Assembly (NCBI GenBank): GCA_024138025.1
Contig: JAMXBD010000573.1
Span: 62,001 to 126,000 of the forward strand
DNA from: Combretum micranthum
Taxonomy: Eukaryota; Streptophyta; Magnoliopsida; Myrtales; Combretaceae
Length of the DNA stretch: 64,000 nucleotides
Direction of reading: 5' to 3'
The notes under the pieces are model-generated. The model made no database searches. It saw nothing but the letters and a program-made list of their open reading frames with translations, and was not told the origin of the DNA. Each line of letters starts with the position of its first letter. Position 1 is the first letter of the stretch. Shown here one piece after another: positions 35,171 through 47,056 of the stretch. A program made the translations under genes and the position numbers.

Positions 35171-38100
35171 ATGGAGAGAGGGGAGGAACGAAGAGAAAGG
35201 GGAAACGAAGAACAAATGTGGAGTTGGGGTGCCGGTACGGACGGGCAGCTGGGCACGGGCAAGCTTGAAGATGAACATCTTCCACAGCTTCTCTCACTCT
35301 CTCTCTTGAATCCTCTTTCTTCTTCTTCTTCTTCGATCTCTCTCCTCGCCTGCGGTGGCGCTCATGTCCTTGCCCTTACTTCCTGTACGTTAAAACATCA
35401 ACCCGTACCTATAAAAACCACAACCATCTTCTCTTTTATCATTGTTAATTTTTTTTAATTTAATTGAGTGTTTGGGTGGGAGCAGGTGGGAAAGTGTTGA
35501 GTTGGGGAAGAGGAAGTAGTGGACAGCTTGGGCATGGAGATGATGAGACCGTGAATCACTGCTTCCAACCTAAGCTCGTGTCTTTTCCAAATTCTTGTTT
35601 TATTACTCATGTCTCTGCTGGTTGGAGTCACTCCGGTTTCGTTTCAGGTTTTGTCTTCCTCTCTTTTCTTCTTTATAATTTGTTACTGGCCCAATATATT
35701 GAAACATATACAATTATGGTTTGAATAGGAATGAGCCCTTGTCGTGATTGAACTGTGTTTCGAATTGACTGAATAGATATATAATTCTGACTAGGCATCA
35801 AGGATAGTTAGCTCGGTTTATGGTCGTGCGCATTCGTGTTATATTTTTGTGGAAATAGTCATATTTCGTATCCGGATTGAAAACCAAAGGTTTCCTCTAC
35901 GAGATAGTGAGTCGGGAAACGAGATTCAATGGTCACGTATGTGGGCAAGTATCAATGTTTTTTGACATACAGTGTTAACATTGCACAACTTGTAAAAAAT
36001 TATTCACGTGTATAATTTATCAGTACTTATATGATGTATGCCACCAATCAATACCATTGAAGCTTTTCTCATGAGTCAAGACCTATGGTTAGGCTGAAAG
36101 GCTTAGTTAAAATTCAAGATGTGCTACTTTGTATTATCAAGAATAGTGCAATCTTAATCCAGTGAAAATTGTTTCTTTTTTTCTTATCAACAACTAGTAT
36201 AATTACATGTTAGCAACAGAGCCAACGCTAGTGAGTTAGATGTGGTTGGAAACTGGAACCACTAACTTATACTTTATGCTTTATGAAAGGTTTTTCCTTT
36301 GGGAAGGATCTTTGATCAGATAATGTATTTTCTGTTTTACCTAGTTAGGGAATAACTGTAGAGTGTGCAATATTTTCTTTCTTCTCAGCCATTGTTGGTT
36401 TTGGTGGATATTGATTCATTTCATACTCCCTTTGATTAAACATTACTTGTAGACAGTGGACGTCTCTTCACTTGTGGAGACGGGTCATTTGGTCAGCTTG
36501 GACATGGTGATTACAAGTCTTATAGCTACCCCGTTGAGGTTTCATACTTCAGTTTGAAAAATGTTGATCAGATAGCTTGTGGCATGCGTCATTCTATTGC
36601 TCTCTTGAAAGGTATTGAAACTGTCTCAACTGATTGATCTTTGTAATATTTGGTTGTTGTTTCTACTATTGATAGACTAGATCACAATGTTCTTCATTTT
36701 TTATGGGGTCAAGGAAAATGATGATTTCCACTGGAAAAGAACATGAACCAAATGAAGTTTCTACCCATTATCTACCCAATGGTCTTTAATCTTCTTGTAG
36801 ACTTTGTAACCTTTACTAAAGGATGATGCACTAATTTGAAGGGGACAATAAAAATCAAGTTTATGGATTTGGGTCTTGCAAGCGAGGTCAGCTGGGTGTG
36901 GTAGGTGAAAATATGCGATCAGTTAGCCTGCCACAGATGATTGGTGGACTTGAGAATGTTGAAGTTGTTAGTGTATCTGCTGGTGGTGATCATAGTTCTG
37001 CATTGTCTGGTGAGTTCATCGCACTCTTGATGAGACTTTATCTCAGGAAGCATCGAAATGTGATTCATTGCACATATTCTTGAACCTGGGTATTTTGTTG
37101 ACAGATATGTTCAGGCTCATTTAATGTTATGACTTATGAGACAACCATTTCTCTGCATCGTGTCTAATTGGTTTCATTAGCTGATGGAAATCTTTACAGT
37201 TGGGGAAAAGGGTTTCCAGGCAATCAAGATACTCATGTTCCACAGCTTATATCTCAACCTTTGCAGCAGATCAAGCAAATGTCTCTTGGGTGGAATCATG
37301 CCATTGTGTTAACAGGTATATTCATGCACAGGGCTTTGATGTTAATTTACATGCTCTCATGCTGATGATTTATAATGACTTCACATGCATCTTACAGAAG
37401 CTGGAGAAGTTCTCATGGTTGGTGGAAAACACCATGGTGTTCTCAGTGATCCGGAGAAAATGAATTTCATGAATCATTCATCTGGTAATTTGACATTGGT
37501 CGTAACCATTGCTGCTGACTTCGAATGAAAGGTTTTGAATGCATATTAAAAAGTTTATATTATGACCTTAATTAATTGTCTGATCATTATGTGGCCAATT
37601 GAAGATTGCCATGACCACTTTTTGGATGCCCAAAATACTAAATTCTGCACATATGCTTAAACAAAACTTGTGGTCTACTTTGAAATGCAGATAAAACAAT
37701 AATCATTTTTCATAGATCAAGCAAAATATGCTTTGGCCCATGTTAACAATGTCAATGCTAACAAATGAGAATGCTTAGCGGTTTATTTCCATGGCACAGA
37801 TTCACCTGGTTCTCTCTTGTGGAGGGTACCTGGCTTGGAAGGCATCAAGGTCAAAAAAATTGCAGCAGGAGCTGAACACTCGGTTCTAGTGACAGGTAAG
37901 ATCTAATATATATTTCCTAAAAAAGATGCCTTATGTGAATATCATATTTATGATGCAAAAAGATGCCATCTGTGAATATAGATATATATTTCTACTTGCT
38001 TTTTGCATAATAAATATGTTATATGGTAATCTTTTTATGGTTCCAAGTTAATGCACCTTCAAATTGAAATTGCAGAGGATGGAACGATAAAGACATGGGG

Positions 38101-38281
38101 GTGGGGCGAACATGGTCAGCTTGGCCTGGGAAATACACAAGATCAGATTCTGCCTCACGATGTAAATCTGGGTCAGAATCTTTCTTCTGATAGAGCAAAA
38201 TGGAATGTCTTCTGTGGAAGTGGATTCACATATGCTTTAAAGACTCACACCACCATCTCAACATTTCATAAATACTTTTGA
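35171..38281 (+). CDS. RCC1-repeat protein (seven-bladed propeller)
   Basis: Eight exons: 35171-35384, 35486-35647, 36453-36611, 36842-37009, 37181-37315, 37398-37484, 37800-37895 and 38076-38281. They join without a break into 408 codons. Starting instead at the ATG at 35216 (MWSWGAG) would give 393. RCC1 repeats are clear as WSWGAGTDGQLGTG, LSWGRGSSGQLGHG, FTCGDGSFGQLGHG, YGFGSCKRGQLGV, YSWGKGFPGNQ, a weak sixth repeat, and KTWGWGEHGQLGLG, consistent with a seven-bladed beta-propeller and little else. Such folds bind chromatin, GTPases or other proteins; UVR8 is a related light receptor. Only GWSHS and GWNHA echo UVR8's tryptophan motifs, so UV sensing is unlikely. It resembles Arabidopsis AT1G27060 from memory. 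The function is unknown. All seven introns are phase 1. Confidence 0.92.
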
Positions 38282-39251
38282 TTTGCAAAAGAAAATTAAA
38301 AATTAGCATCCGATAATGGAAGTGTTTGAGCTATACCCTTAAAGACTCGTGCCGTGGAGTTGTTTGCTAGCGCACTGCAACAAAGATTTCTGAATCATTG
38401 CAGTGGATTTGTCAAGGAACTACTTTCCATCTCGATGGATTTCTTACCATGAAAAGAAATTGAGACTAGTGAAGGGAAACATCTTTCATGGGATTGCTCT
38501 GTTTCCAGATATAAGAGGATATATGATGCTTTATGTTCGGGTTGCATTTTGCAAATACATATTATATGGTGTTACAAGTTTAATCTTAATCTGTTTACGC
38601 AAGATTCAAGTTACTTCTGACATTTTCTGTACCTTGAATCCATAATCATTTGAAATACTACAAACCATTTTCTTATGCATGAGTATCTATTCCTGCATAT
38701 GACATTCAAACATAATATGGGATGCTAGTTGAGAGCCTGTTTAATAGTCGGTATGGTTTTGTTTTCAAATCGAGCTAATACTAAACCAGTATAAATATAC
38801 AAACAAAAAACTGACAGCTTTACTTATAAACTGATCAAATTAATCGATATTGTTTGATACCGATAAATTATAAATAAAAATAAAAATCCAATAATCCAAA
38901 CAGACCTAAATGTATAAATGTTCAATCCGTTAAGCATTAAAATAAAAATTGAGAACAAGAAATCGAATAAAATCATTTTACTTTGTCAACCGGGGTCATC
39001 TGTTAGGTGATTTACAAATCTCAATTCTAAAGCAGAAACAACTGGATTATGTTTCTTGAGAACCAATTTCTGCTGCCTATGCTAATACTTCCAAGAAAGA
39101 TTAGAAAAGAATTTAGCATATCAGAGTATGACCGAAGGGTTACAAGGTAGCACTGTAAATTTACAGAAGGAACAAGTTCGCAGCTACATTCCATGTTCCA
39201 CACATAACAATGTAGTCACTTTCACTACTTCCGTCAACTACTCCTATGGTT
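38282..39251. other. Intergenic region between convergent genes
   Basis: It holds the 3' UTR and polyadenylation region of the RCC1-repeat gene from the left and of the PTST2-type gene from the right. No other feature is seen. Confidence 0.6.
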
Positions 39252-42200
39252 TTATGTGATAATCAAAAGATTGTTTTCATATCCATTGTTATTAACGACA
39301 GGCCGCAATGGATCAATTCTCCATATGCCATCAACGATAAACTTGATCTGTCAACAAATAGCAAGGATGGCATAATTAATTAACTTGCCAGTAATGCAAT
39401 ACTCAGCAGAACCTAGAAGGCTCACCTCATATTTGCCTGGATACAACTTGAGGTGCAACGAGAAAACACCACTGCTTGACCTCTCCATTTTCCTCTGCAA
39501 CAACAAAATAATTAATCCATGCAAGAGTCATACTAAATAACAAAATATACAAAAGCAGAATTCAATTATGCTACAACTGGATTCAATTATATAATCAGCT
39601 TTCTAATATGCATCCTGACTATATGAAACGGATTACAAAGGACCTTGTCCTCTCAATGATGCAGGACGTACTATATTGTTGATCACCATTTTATATGGAA
39701 TGGCTATATACACAGTTTCCTAATTGATCACTATCTTAGTCAATACCACAGCATTGTCATTTTCTTTTACCTTAGTGCTCTGTGGCCAAGGTCACCATGG
39801 CAGATCTTGAGTTCTGATAATAGCTCACACGAAATTTTCTTTAAGAACCAAATTATGAAGTTACCCTATACACCATTACTATGGTTCTGTTAATTTTACA
39901 TCTTATCTATAGTTCAGGATTGTTCCTTATATGTATGTTAATGTCGGTTGAGGTCTATCATGCAATGATAATTGAATGGAGGTGAAATTATAGCAAAAGA
40001 ATTCGAATACCTATTTAGATGGTCTGTTTCTATCTGTATCTGTATCTGTATCGAAAATATATGTGTAAATGTGTCTGATTTGTATTCATATTTTATCTCT
40101 ATTTGATTTTTTCATGAGAACTATCAACTCTATATGTGTAAATGTGTTTATATCTGCTAGAAAAAGCTAGCCAAACAGACCTATACTCCTAGTTTGATAC
40201 TACATTAATTTTAAACTCTCAACTTAGTTTTTCATGTTTCTACCATTGCCCGTCATTCTACAAGGCTAAGGTCCAAAACGTGAAAGATTATCCTAAGGTA
40301 TCATTTGGACTAATAAAAGCATAATCAAAGTTTAAAATCTGTTATTAGTGCTGATTTTGACCCCTCATGTTTCAAAAGGTTCAAGCTTCAGTTCCATATT
40401 GAGGATGAGATGGAAGGTTTCCTAATACCAACAAAGAGATTAAAGAAAAATCAAGTGATGGATAGAATTTAGTTTACATTATCACAGTTCATTGGTTTCC
40501 ATATCAATATTTTTATATATCCATTTTCTTGCCATTATAGGCAGTACTTTGTTCTAACAAAAGCTTTGCCTGCCTTAAGGTTCCATTGAACTAAAGCCTA
40601 AATACGGGAGATCCATCCCAGATACCAATAAATATCAGAAAGGCATACGAAATAGTTAAAAAAATGTATATCAGGTTGAAGTCTGTGTGTTATTTCAAAG
40701 GTTCCAACTTCCATTTGAAACGAAGGCAGGGACCAAAAAACCCTTTATGCAAAAGAAAGTAGAACTTTAAAGATAAGAAAGGAAAGCAAACAGCTAATAA
40801 CAACAAAGTGATCGAAGGAAGTCCTTACATTAACTGAATTTAGGCATCTTGAATTGATGGTATCACATATCAATATTTTTATATTAGAATGCTCTTGGCA
40901 ATTACACACACTTCCTTTCCAAGGTTATGCTGGTTTTGTGGTCAATTTATGTTAAATAATAGGGGGAAAGGAAAGAAAATGGAAGAAATAAAATATAAGA
41001 AATCAGGGCAAGAGTAGCAAATAATCTCTTTTTCTTTAAAGAGGATAACATGTAAGGAATGAGAGAGAAATTTATGTCAATATGTTAGAGAAGCTTAATA
41101 AAAGAACTTAAAGCCTTTAAATAAGCTCTGTTGCCTGTACTCCTTGTTTTTCCTTGCCACACCATGTCCATATCCTTCAAGTCCATTTAAGTATGGCAAG
41201 GGAAAGTGAAGAGACCAGCTTATAAAGTAAAAAGTATGCTGCTGGTGTCTATATTCACCTAAAATTAAATAAATGTTCTTTTTCTCCATTTCAAGTTGAA
41301 TTGGACTTAGCAATTTTACAATGCTACAGAATGATGTTACTTAATTTTTCTGATACTTAATTCCATCCCCAAAGAAGGATTATGATCCTACATGAGTTTC
41401 ACTTTTTCTCCACTTTGCTCCTCGTCAAACAAAGTGATATCTCTTCAATTAGGTAATAGCTCTATTCCACTCAAAATAACTCAGCTTTTACTGGTGCTAA
41501 TATTCTGAAGGGGTGCACCATAAAATACTGGCATGCTTACTTTATGTGATGGAATAAAGCCAAACTGCATTCTATTCCTATGGAATTGAATAGGTAAGTA
41601 ACAGGCTGTGACATGTTTAGCTGGATTGAAAATTAAGGAATAAACTAGCAAGAGAATTAAAATGGCCAAAAGTCTCTTCTTTTTCTTGGAATACAGCCAC
41701 CATCCTTAACCCTTAACCTACCCTTCAATGAAATCCAGCAATCCTATGAGCACACCCTCCTCCAACCACCTAGCTGCCTGCACCACCACCTCTAGCTTGT
41801 CCATCATGAGCCACCAAACACAACAGCATGAAACACCCAGTTCATACATGTTGAAACTACCTTTAACACTGATCCAACAGCTTGCAGATGTAAAGGTGAC
41901 TCAAGCCAGGGTTTGCACCGGTTTACAGCAAAAGTGGTCTTGGACCTAGGTTTGGTGGTTGTGGGTGTTGAAAGGGCTACAAGGCATGTGGCCCATCAAT
42001 AGATCTGAATAGCCACTTGTGGGGTTGAGTCAAAGAATAGCTGTTCTTGATTTAGTAGGATTTTTCCTGACCCAACCAGATAGTCATTAATTACATGTAA
42101 GCATTTAATAGAATACCTCCATAGAATACCTTAATGGGCCCTTCTAAATAATAGATGGGGAATCAAATGTCCATTGCGCTTCTAAAAAATGATATTACAA

Positions 42201-45200
42201 TCAAAATGATGAGGCTAAAAAATTAACCCAATCACTTTCCCTCTATCCCCACCTTCTTTTTGAGTAAGCATCAAGTTCTTTCACCCTACGTTTGTTATTT
42301 TCTTTTTTTATTTTTAACCCCACAAATTCTTGCTGTTAGATTAAATTAAAGATAATAGCTTACTATACTCTTGTAGGCACACCTGACTTAGAAGAAATAG
42401 GCATGGAAAAACAGAAAGAGACATTATACCTCATATGGCAAAGACCAAAACACAATGCTCCTATAATATCCGAACAAAAGCTAGCGTTGCAAGAGCCTAT
42501 AATCAAAATGGGAAAAGACAAAACTGCTGCCATTGCAAATTCAAAGATGATATGACAGGTTGCAGGATAAAACATACATGACTTATTCAGAACTTAGATT
42601 AATGCAATACTAAAAATAAAGTGCATGAAAAAAATTCTATCACATATCTAACCTGAGTAGCCCATCCATCAAATGAACCTGCCAAAAGGACATCAGAGGC
42701 TGTGTTTGGCCAAACTATGCATGCATTGCGAAGAAGGCGTAGGGCTATACGAGAATCATCAATTCTTTTCTGTTTCTGCTCAACAATCTTTTGAGCATCT
42801 CTGTACAACATAGAATGCTGATCACAATTCATGGCACTAGAAGTAGTCTGACCGTACTGAATAACATGTTAAAGACTTACATAATAGCCATAGCCATTTT
42901 TCCCTCCAGAACTGCCAATTTTGCTCGTATAGACCGCAATTTATCTTGGGCATTCATGATCTCATTTTCCTGAAACTCATAGGCATCAGAAAGTTTCTGG
43001 AGATCATCATCGACACTCCCAATATTCTGCAGGAACAAAGAAAGAAAAAATTATATAAGCTACCAATAATGAAATTTTCATGATGTGGTCAATTTAAGAT
43101 GTCCACATGTATACCACTTATCCCCCAAGATATTTTATTGGTGAATAACAATTAAAACCGCTATATATCACTCCCAACTTCATTAGAAGAATTTGTCAAT
43201 AAAAAACCAGCATTAAAAAGATGTGCTGCTTATTGGTGTTATTTAAGTACCATAGCAAGATGATACTCCAATCACAAGGTCAAAACAGTTGTTTAGAAAA
43301 GCCATTAGCAAAGCAAGGAGGAGGGAGCAGAAAAGTGTGTGTTAGAGGAGGGGAGTGGCTCTAATGGATTAATTATGTCAATAAAAAACCTGCATTAATT
43401 ATGTTATGCTTATGAATAAAAGATGGACTTTATTGTCACTATTACTTTTTCGGTCAATTGAGGGGAGCGGCTCTAATGGAATCACTACTTCTGAGCAGTT
43501 AAATCATCGTACAAGACCCATCCACTGCTTCAGTATAAGTGCACCAATGTAGATAGCTCCAAAACTGTTTGACAAGATTTGGATGCACGGCTTGATGTAA
43601 CTGTTGACAAGTCTTAGGATAAACTACTAGCCATTCCTTAGGGTGGAACCTAAATATTTTATACAAGAAAGGACTGACACATTAGCCACTAATTATAGTA
43701 TACATTAAATAAATTATTTTAACTAACTTCCTCGCAATTACATGAATTCACATGCACATATCGTTTTCATAAGAAATTAGTGTTAGAACTTATCTACAAA
43801 CCAAATAAGATTCTGATACTACTGATGGTAAGACTACTCTTATGATGAAGGAAAATGGTTGCATCCCACCTTTTGCAAATCGTCCAAAGCTGTTGATCTC
43901 AATGACTGGAGAACAGACGAAAGTTCCAACTCAAGGTGCTGAAGACGACCTTTTATCTGATTTTGATCAATATCTTGATGTGATGTGCTCGCTTTATCTG
44001 TCCTGTAGAAAGCTTGATTAGCGTCATGTTCCTTTACTGAAGGATCCATTATCCATTCTGTTCTGTCTATGGGATCTATTTCAGCAGCTGCATGCCAATT
44101 CAACAACTTAGCTTATTTCAATAGGACATAGCAATGTAATTCAGATCCCACATTTAATCAAGAAATGATACCTTCAAATTCTCTATCCAAACACCTTGCT
44201 CTTCGCAAGCTCCATGTTCTCCATGTTTCAGTCATAAGTGAATCTTCTAAGCCATCTTTGTCAGATGGAGTTCTCTGTTGACTGCCTGTCGAATTACCAA
44301 ACATGCTTCCAATGGAGCTGGTAAAGCTTTCATGTCCAGCAACTGTCTTTTACAAGATAACAGATATGCAGACAATATTTTAGAGTACTGCCCATCATCG
44401 AAGCTGGAAAAAATAAGCTTGCACAGGTGAAAACACTAAGAAAGTAAGTTCTAAATCCTGTGTGATTGAGTCTCCTATTGAGGATGCAGTTTCTTGATAA
44501 AACTCGCACTGGCATAAATTGATCTTACATGTCCCTTTTCTACATTATGAAGCAATAAAAATGCATAAACCTATGACAAAGTGGAATAGCATATGGCTCT
44601 TCTTTAAATGCTCTGAAACAAAGATGCCAAGTTCAGGAGCTTTCCCTAGACTGATGAAATTAAGACCAATTAAAAATATTATAATAGATTAAAATTTCCT
44701 CCATTATGAAAAAGAAGATGGTTTTTCCAGTAACAAAGTGAATTTACCTCATTGATTGGGTTTCTAAGATAGCAATCATCTTTATCACATCCATTATTTT
44801 CTTTCTCTCTCAAACTGATACCAAAAGTCACATTCCTTTCCTTCTCTAATCGACTCAATATACCCTCAATTCCCATCTTATTCTCAGGTTGAGGCTCTCT
44901 GCAGAAACAATAATGATTAATACATAAATCAGTCATTCATATAAGGGGACGTTTGACACTGCTCAAGAGATCTATTATTTGATATACATGCTCAAAAAAT
45001 CTATGCATTTATGGAAGATAAAAAGTCATCAAAAAGGGAGAAAAATGCTTGGCAGCCGAAGGGAAAACACCAGACACAATATTTTATTTCATTTTATTGT
45101 TTTTTCAAGAGAATATGATCAAAGATTGGGAAACAAATGTGGGAAAAAACCTTTCTATACACAATAATCCTCCAATAATATATATATATATATATATATC

Positions 45201-47041
45201 TTCTTTTAATTACTTTAATGATTACTTGATAAAGAGTAAACATGTTACAGACACCAATTTTAGGTTATCTAGAACTCTCTTCATTCTTTATATTATAAAG
45301 TAAAATATACTGTATGTAGTAATAACCACACTCAACATTAACAATTTGAATATCATCAAACAAGTTTACATCTATTGTGCAACTACTAGCTAGACCTCCT
45401 GTTATCAGTTGGCTAATTGTACACACTTTTGAGAAGTGAAGCTGGAAAGATAATTTCTTGAGAAAACGCAGCAGTTTCCACTTGGATGCCTCCAACTTTT
45501 CTTTTTTACGTTTCTCTCCACATACAGTGGTCAGTGGACTGCTGCAGCCAGGCAAGCATCCACCATGTGGAGGTTCCAGATTTGTTCCCCCAGCCACCAT
45601 TTCCAGTCCATGTATGACATCTCTCCAGTTTGCAATACATTTGTAGGATTAACTTTGGGGAGGCTGGGACCCCCTGATTCCGAATTTTTGTTTCATTAAT
45701 GTCATAGAAAATTGCCTATTGACTAGATCTCTAACCTGTGCACGTATAAATTAGGCAATTATGGAAAGTTTTCTTTTCTAAACATAACTTCAGGACCCAA
45801 ATTTCTCTGAACACTACCCTGCTAAAATATAATTCGGTATTAGTGTGACAATTAAAAGTTAGGTAGCAAAGAAATACTCTTTTTGGAAAACTTTTATCAA
45901 GACTAGACAACTGATGAATGAAAGCAAAAATGCATGTGATGGTGCATCTCAACCACACTATGGACCAGGCAGAAATTCCAGCTAAAGAAACCTGAGAGGT
46001 TGTCTAAAAGATATATTTAACCTATTTAGACAAAAGTAATCCAGTGCTTGCATTCTATTGCTTTTCTCTATGAAGGGAGGACAGAGTCCAAACCAAGCAA
46101 TAATGACTAAAAATAAGGGGACATGCAGGCGTGTGTTGAAGTCTTAGAATATGCCGGTGCTGCTTTACACCAAATTTGCAGAAAAACGACATTGATAAAA
46201 CATTTAAAGGCTATTAAAACAGCCATGAGACAAATTTCAAGCCACAAAGTGCGAATCTTTGACCAGCATGTAGGATGAATGGACATGGAAAAGAGTTCTC
46301 AGAAATCCAAAGCTAATACTAGTTATTACAATCTAAAAAAAAAGAACCTCACAATGATCCACTAGACAAAGGCATTGGCTGCTGTGAAAAATCAGATGAT
46401 AATTGAGAAGAAACTCCGTTCCCAATGTTCCCTCTGCTCTCCACGTATCCTCTCTCTCCATTGCTACTAGAAATCCTATCTTCAAGATTGTCCTTTTGGA
46501 ATTCCCTCCCAACCTTGAAACCCAAAGAACCAAAATCATACTCATCATGAACCCGAATTCCCTCTTCCTCCTCAGAAACTAAATCCCATCCCAATAAAAG
46601 CCACCCACCATGCTTCAAAATACCCTCCACCAAATCCATCCTCCCAGCATCAATAAGCTGTTTTTTACTAGGAAAGACATCAGGATTCTCAGACTTATCC
46701 ATAAACTCCAAAATCTCACTTTCCAAACTCGAGCTATCCTCATTTTCCCAATTCTTCCTACACCTCCTCTCAAACCCAGAATTCGGAACCCCATAAACCC
46801 AACACCCATCGTTTCTTTTCTCCAAATAACTCGTACCCATTACAGGACTACACCAATTACATGAAACTAACAAGCTATCTTTAACGCCCACCAAGAACGT
46901 CCTTTCCTCTTTTTCCTCCCAGGGTTTGTGTTGAAAAGGAAGAGGAAAGGTGGATAAGAACAGCGGGTTGTGTTTACAAGAAACGAGGTGGAACGATGTA
47001 GTGGGCTGTTGAGGTGATGAAGGAGGGCATGGTTCAGGCAT
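39252..47041 (-). CDS. PTST2: PTST2-like protein with C-terminal CBM48
   Basis: Eight exons from high to low coordinate: 47041-46353, 44898-44748, 44346-44172, 44087-43870, 43026-42881, 42800-42653, 39494-39426 and 39347-39252. They join in frame into 563 codons. The N-terminus is Ser/Pro-rich and could hold a plastid transit peptide. It is followed by the family motif FPSKKQLIDAGRMDLVEGI with GGWLLLGWDL (exon 1), WRTWSLRRAR (exon 3), coiled-coil segments (exons 4-6), and a C-terminal carbohydrate-binding module 48 (WPNTASDVLLAGSFDGW, LYPGKYEIKFIVDG, NNNGYENN). PTST2 (FLO6 in rice) binds maltooligosaccharides and supplies them to starch synthase 4 to start starch granules in plastids. The microsynteny with the RCC1 gene favours PTST2 over its paralog PTST3. 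Intron 6 (42652-39495) contains a dispersed repeat. A G-box CACGTG (47051-47056) lies ten bases before the ATG. Confidence 0.88.
41755..42583. repeat. Dispersed repeat, copy B (uninterrupted)
   Basis: Lies in intron 6 of the PTST2-like gene, ending about 70 bases from exon 6. It is the full-length partner of the split copy at 21795-26326. It provides the empty site for the 3.7-kb insertion (GATATTACAATC near 42191). No terminal repeats or coding sense are seen. Confidence 0.8.
44899..46352 (-). other. Intron 1 of the PTST2-like gene with an unexplained open stretch
   Basis: The 1454-base intron contains a 111-codon open stretch on the gene's own strand (45600-45265; CGEKRKKEKLEASKWKLLRF). 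It is not needed for the main product and resembles no protein I know. It could be a chance open frame or an alternative exon. Confidence 0.35.
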
Positions 47042-47050
47042 TTCGACGAA

Positions 47051-47056
47051 CACGTG
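47051..47056. promoter_or_regulatory. G-box CACGTG upstream of PTST2-like gene
   Basis: A perfect CACGTG palindrome, the core bound by plant bZIP and bHLH factors, lies ten bases before the start codon and would be inside the 5' UTR. One six-base match can occur by chance. Confidence 0.3.

Noticed and set aside
35171..38281. Naming the RCC1 gene UVR8
   Set aside because: Only two UVR8-like tryptophan motifs are present, the UVR8 C-terminal tail is missing, and the protein is shorter.
44679..44747. Continuation of PTST2 exon 2 past 44748
   Set aside because: A good GTAAAT donor is present and the next exon joins in frame with family-typical sequence; the continuation is intron.
47042..47053. 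Extension of the PTST2-like frame upstream of 47041
   Set aside because: It would need a GTG start; the first ATG is at 47041.
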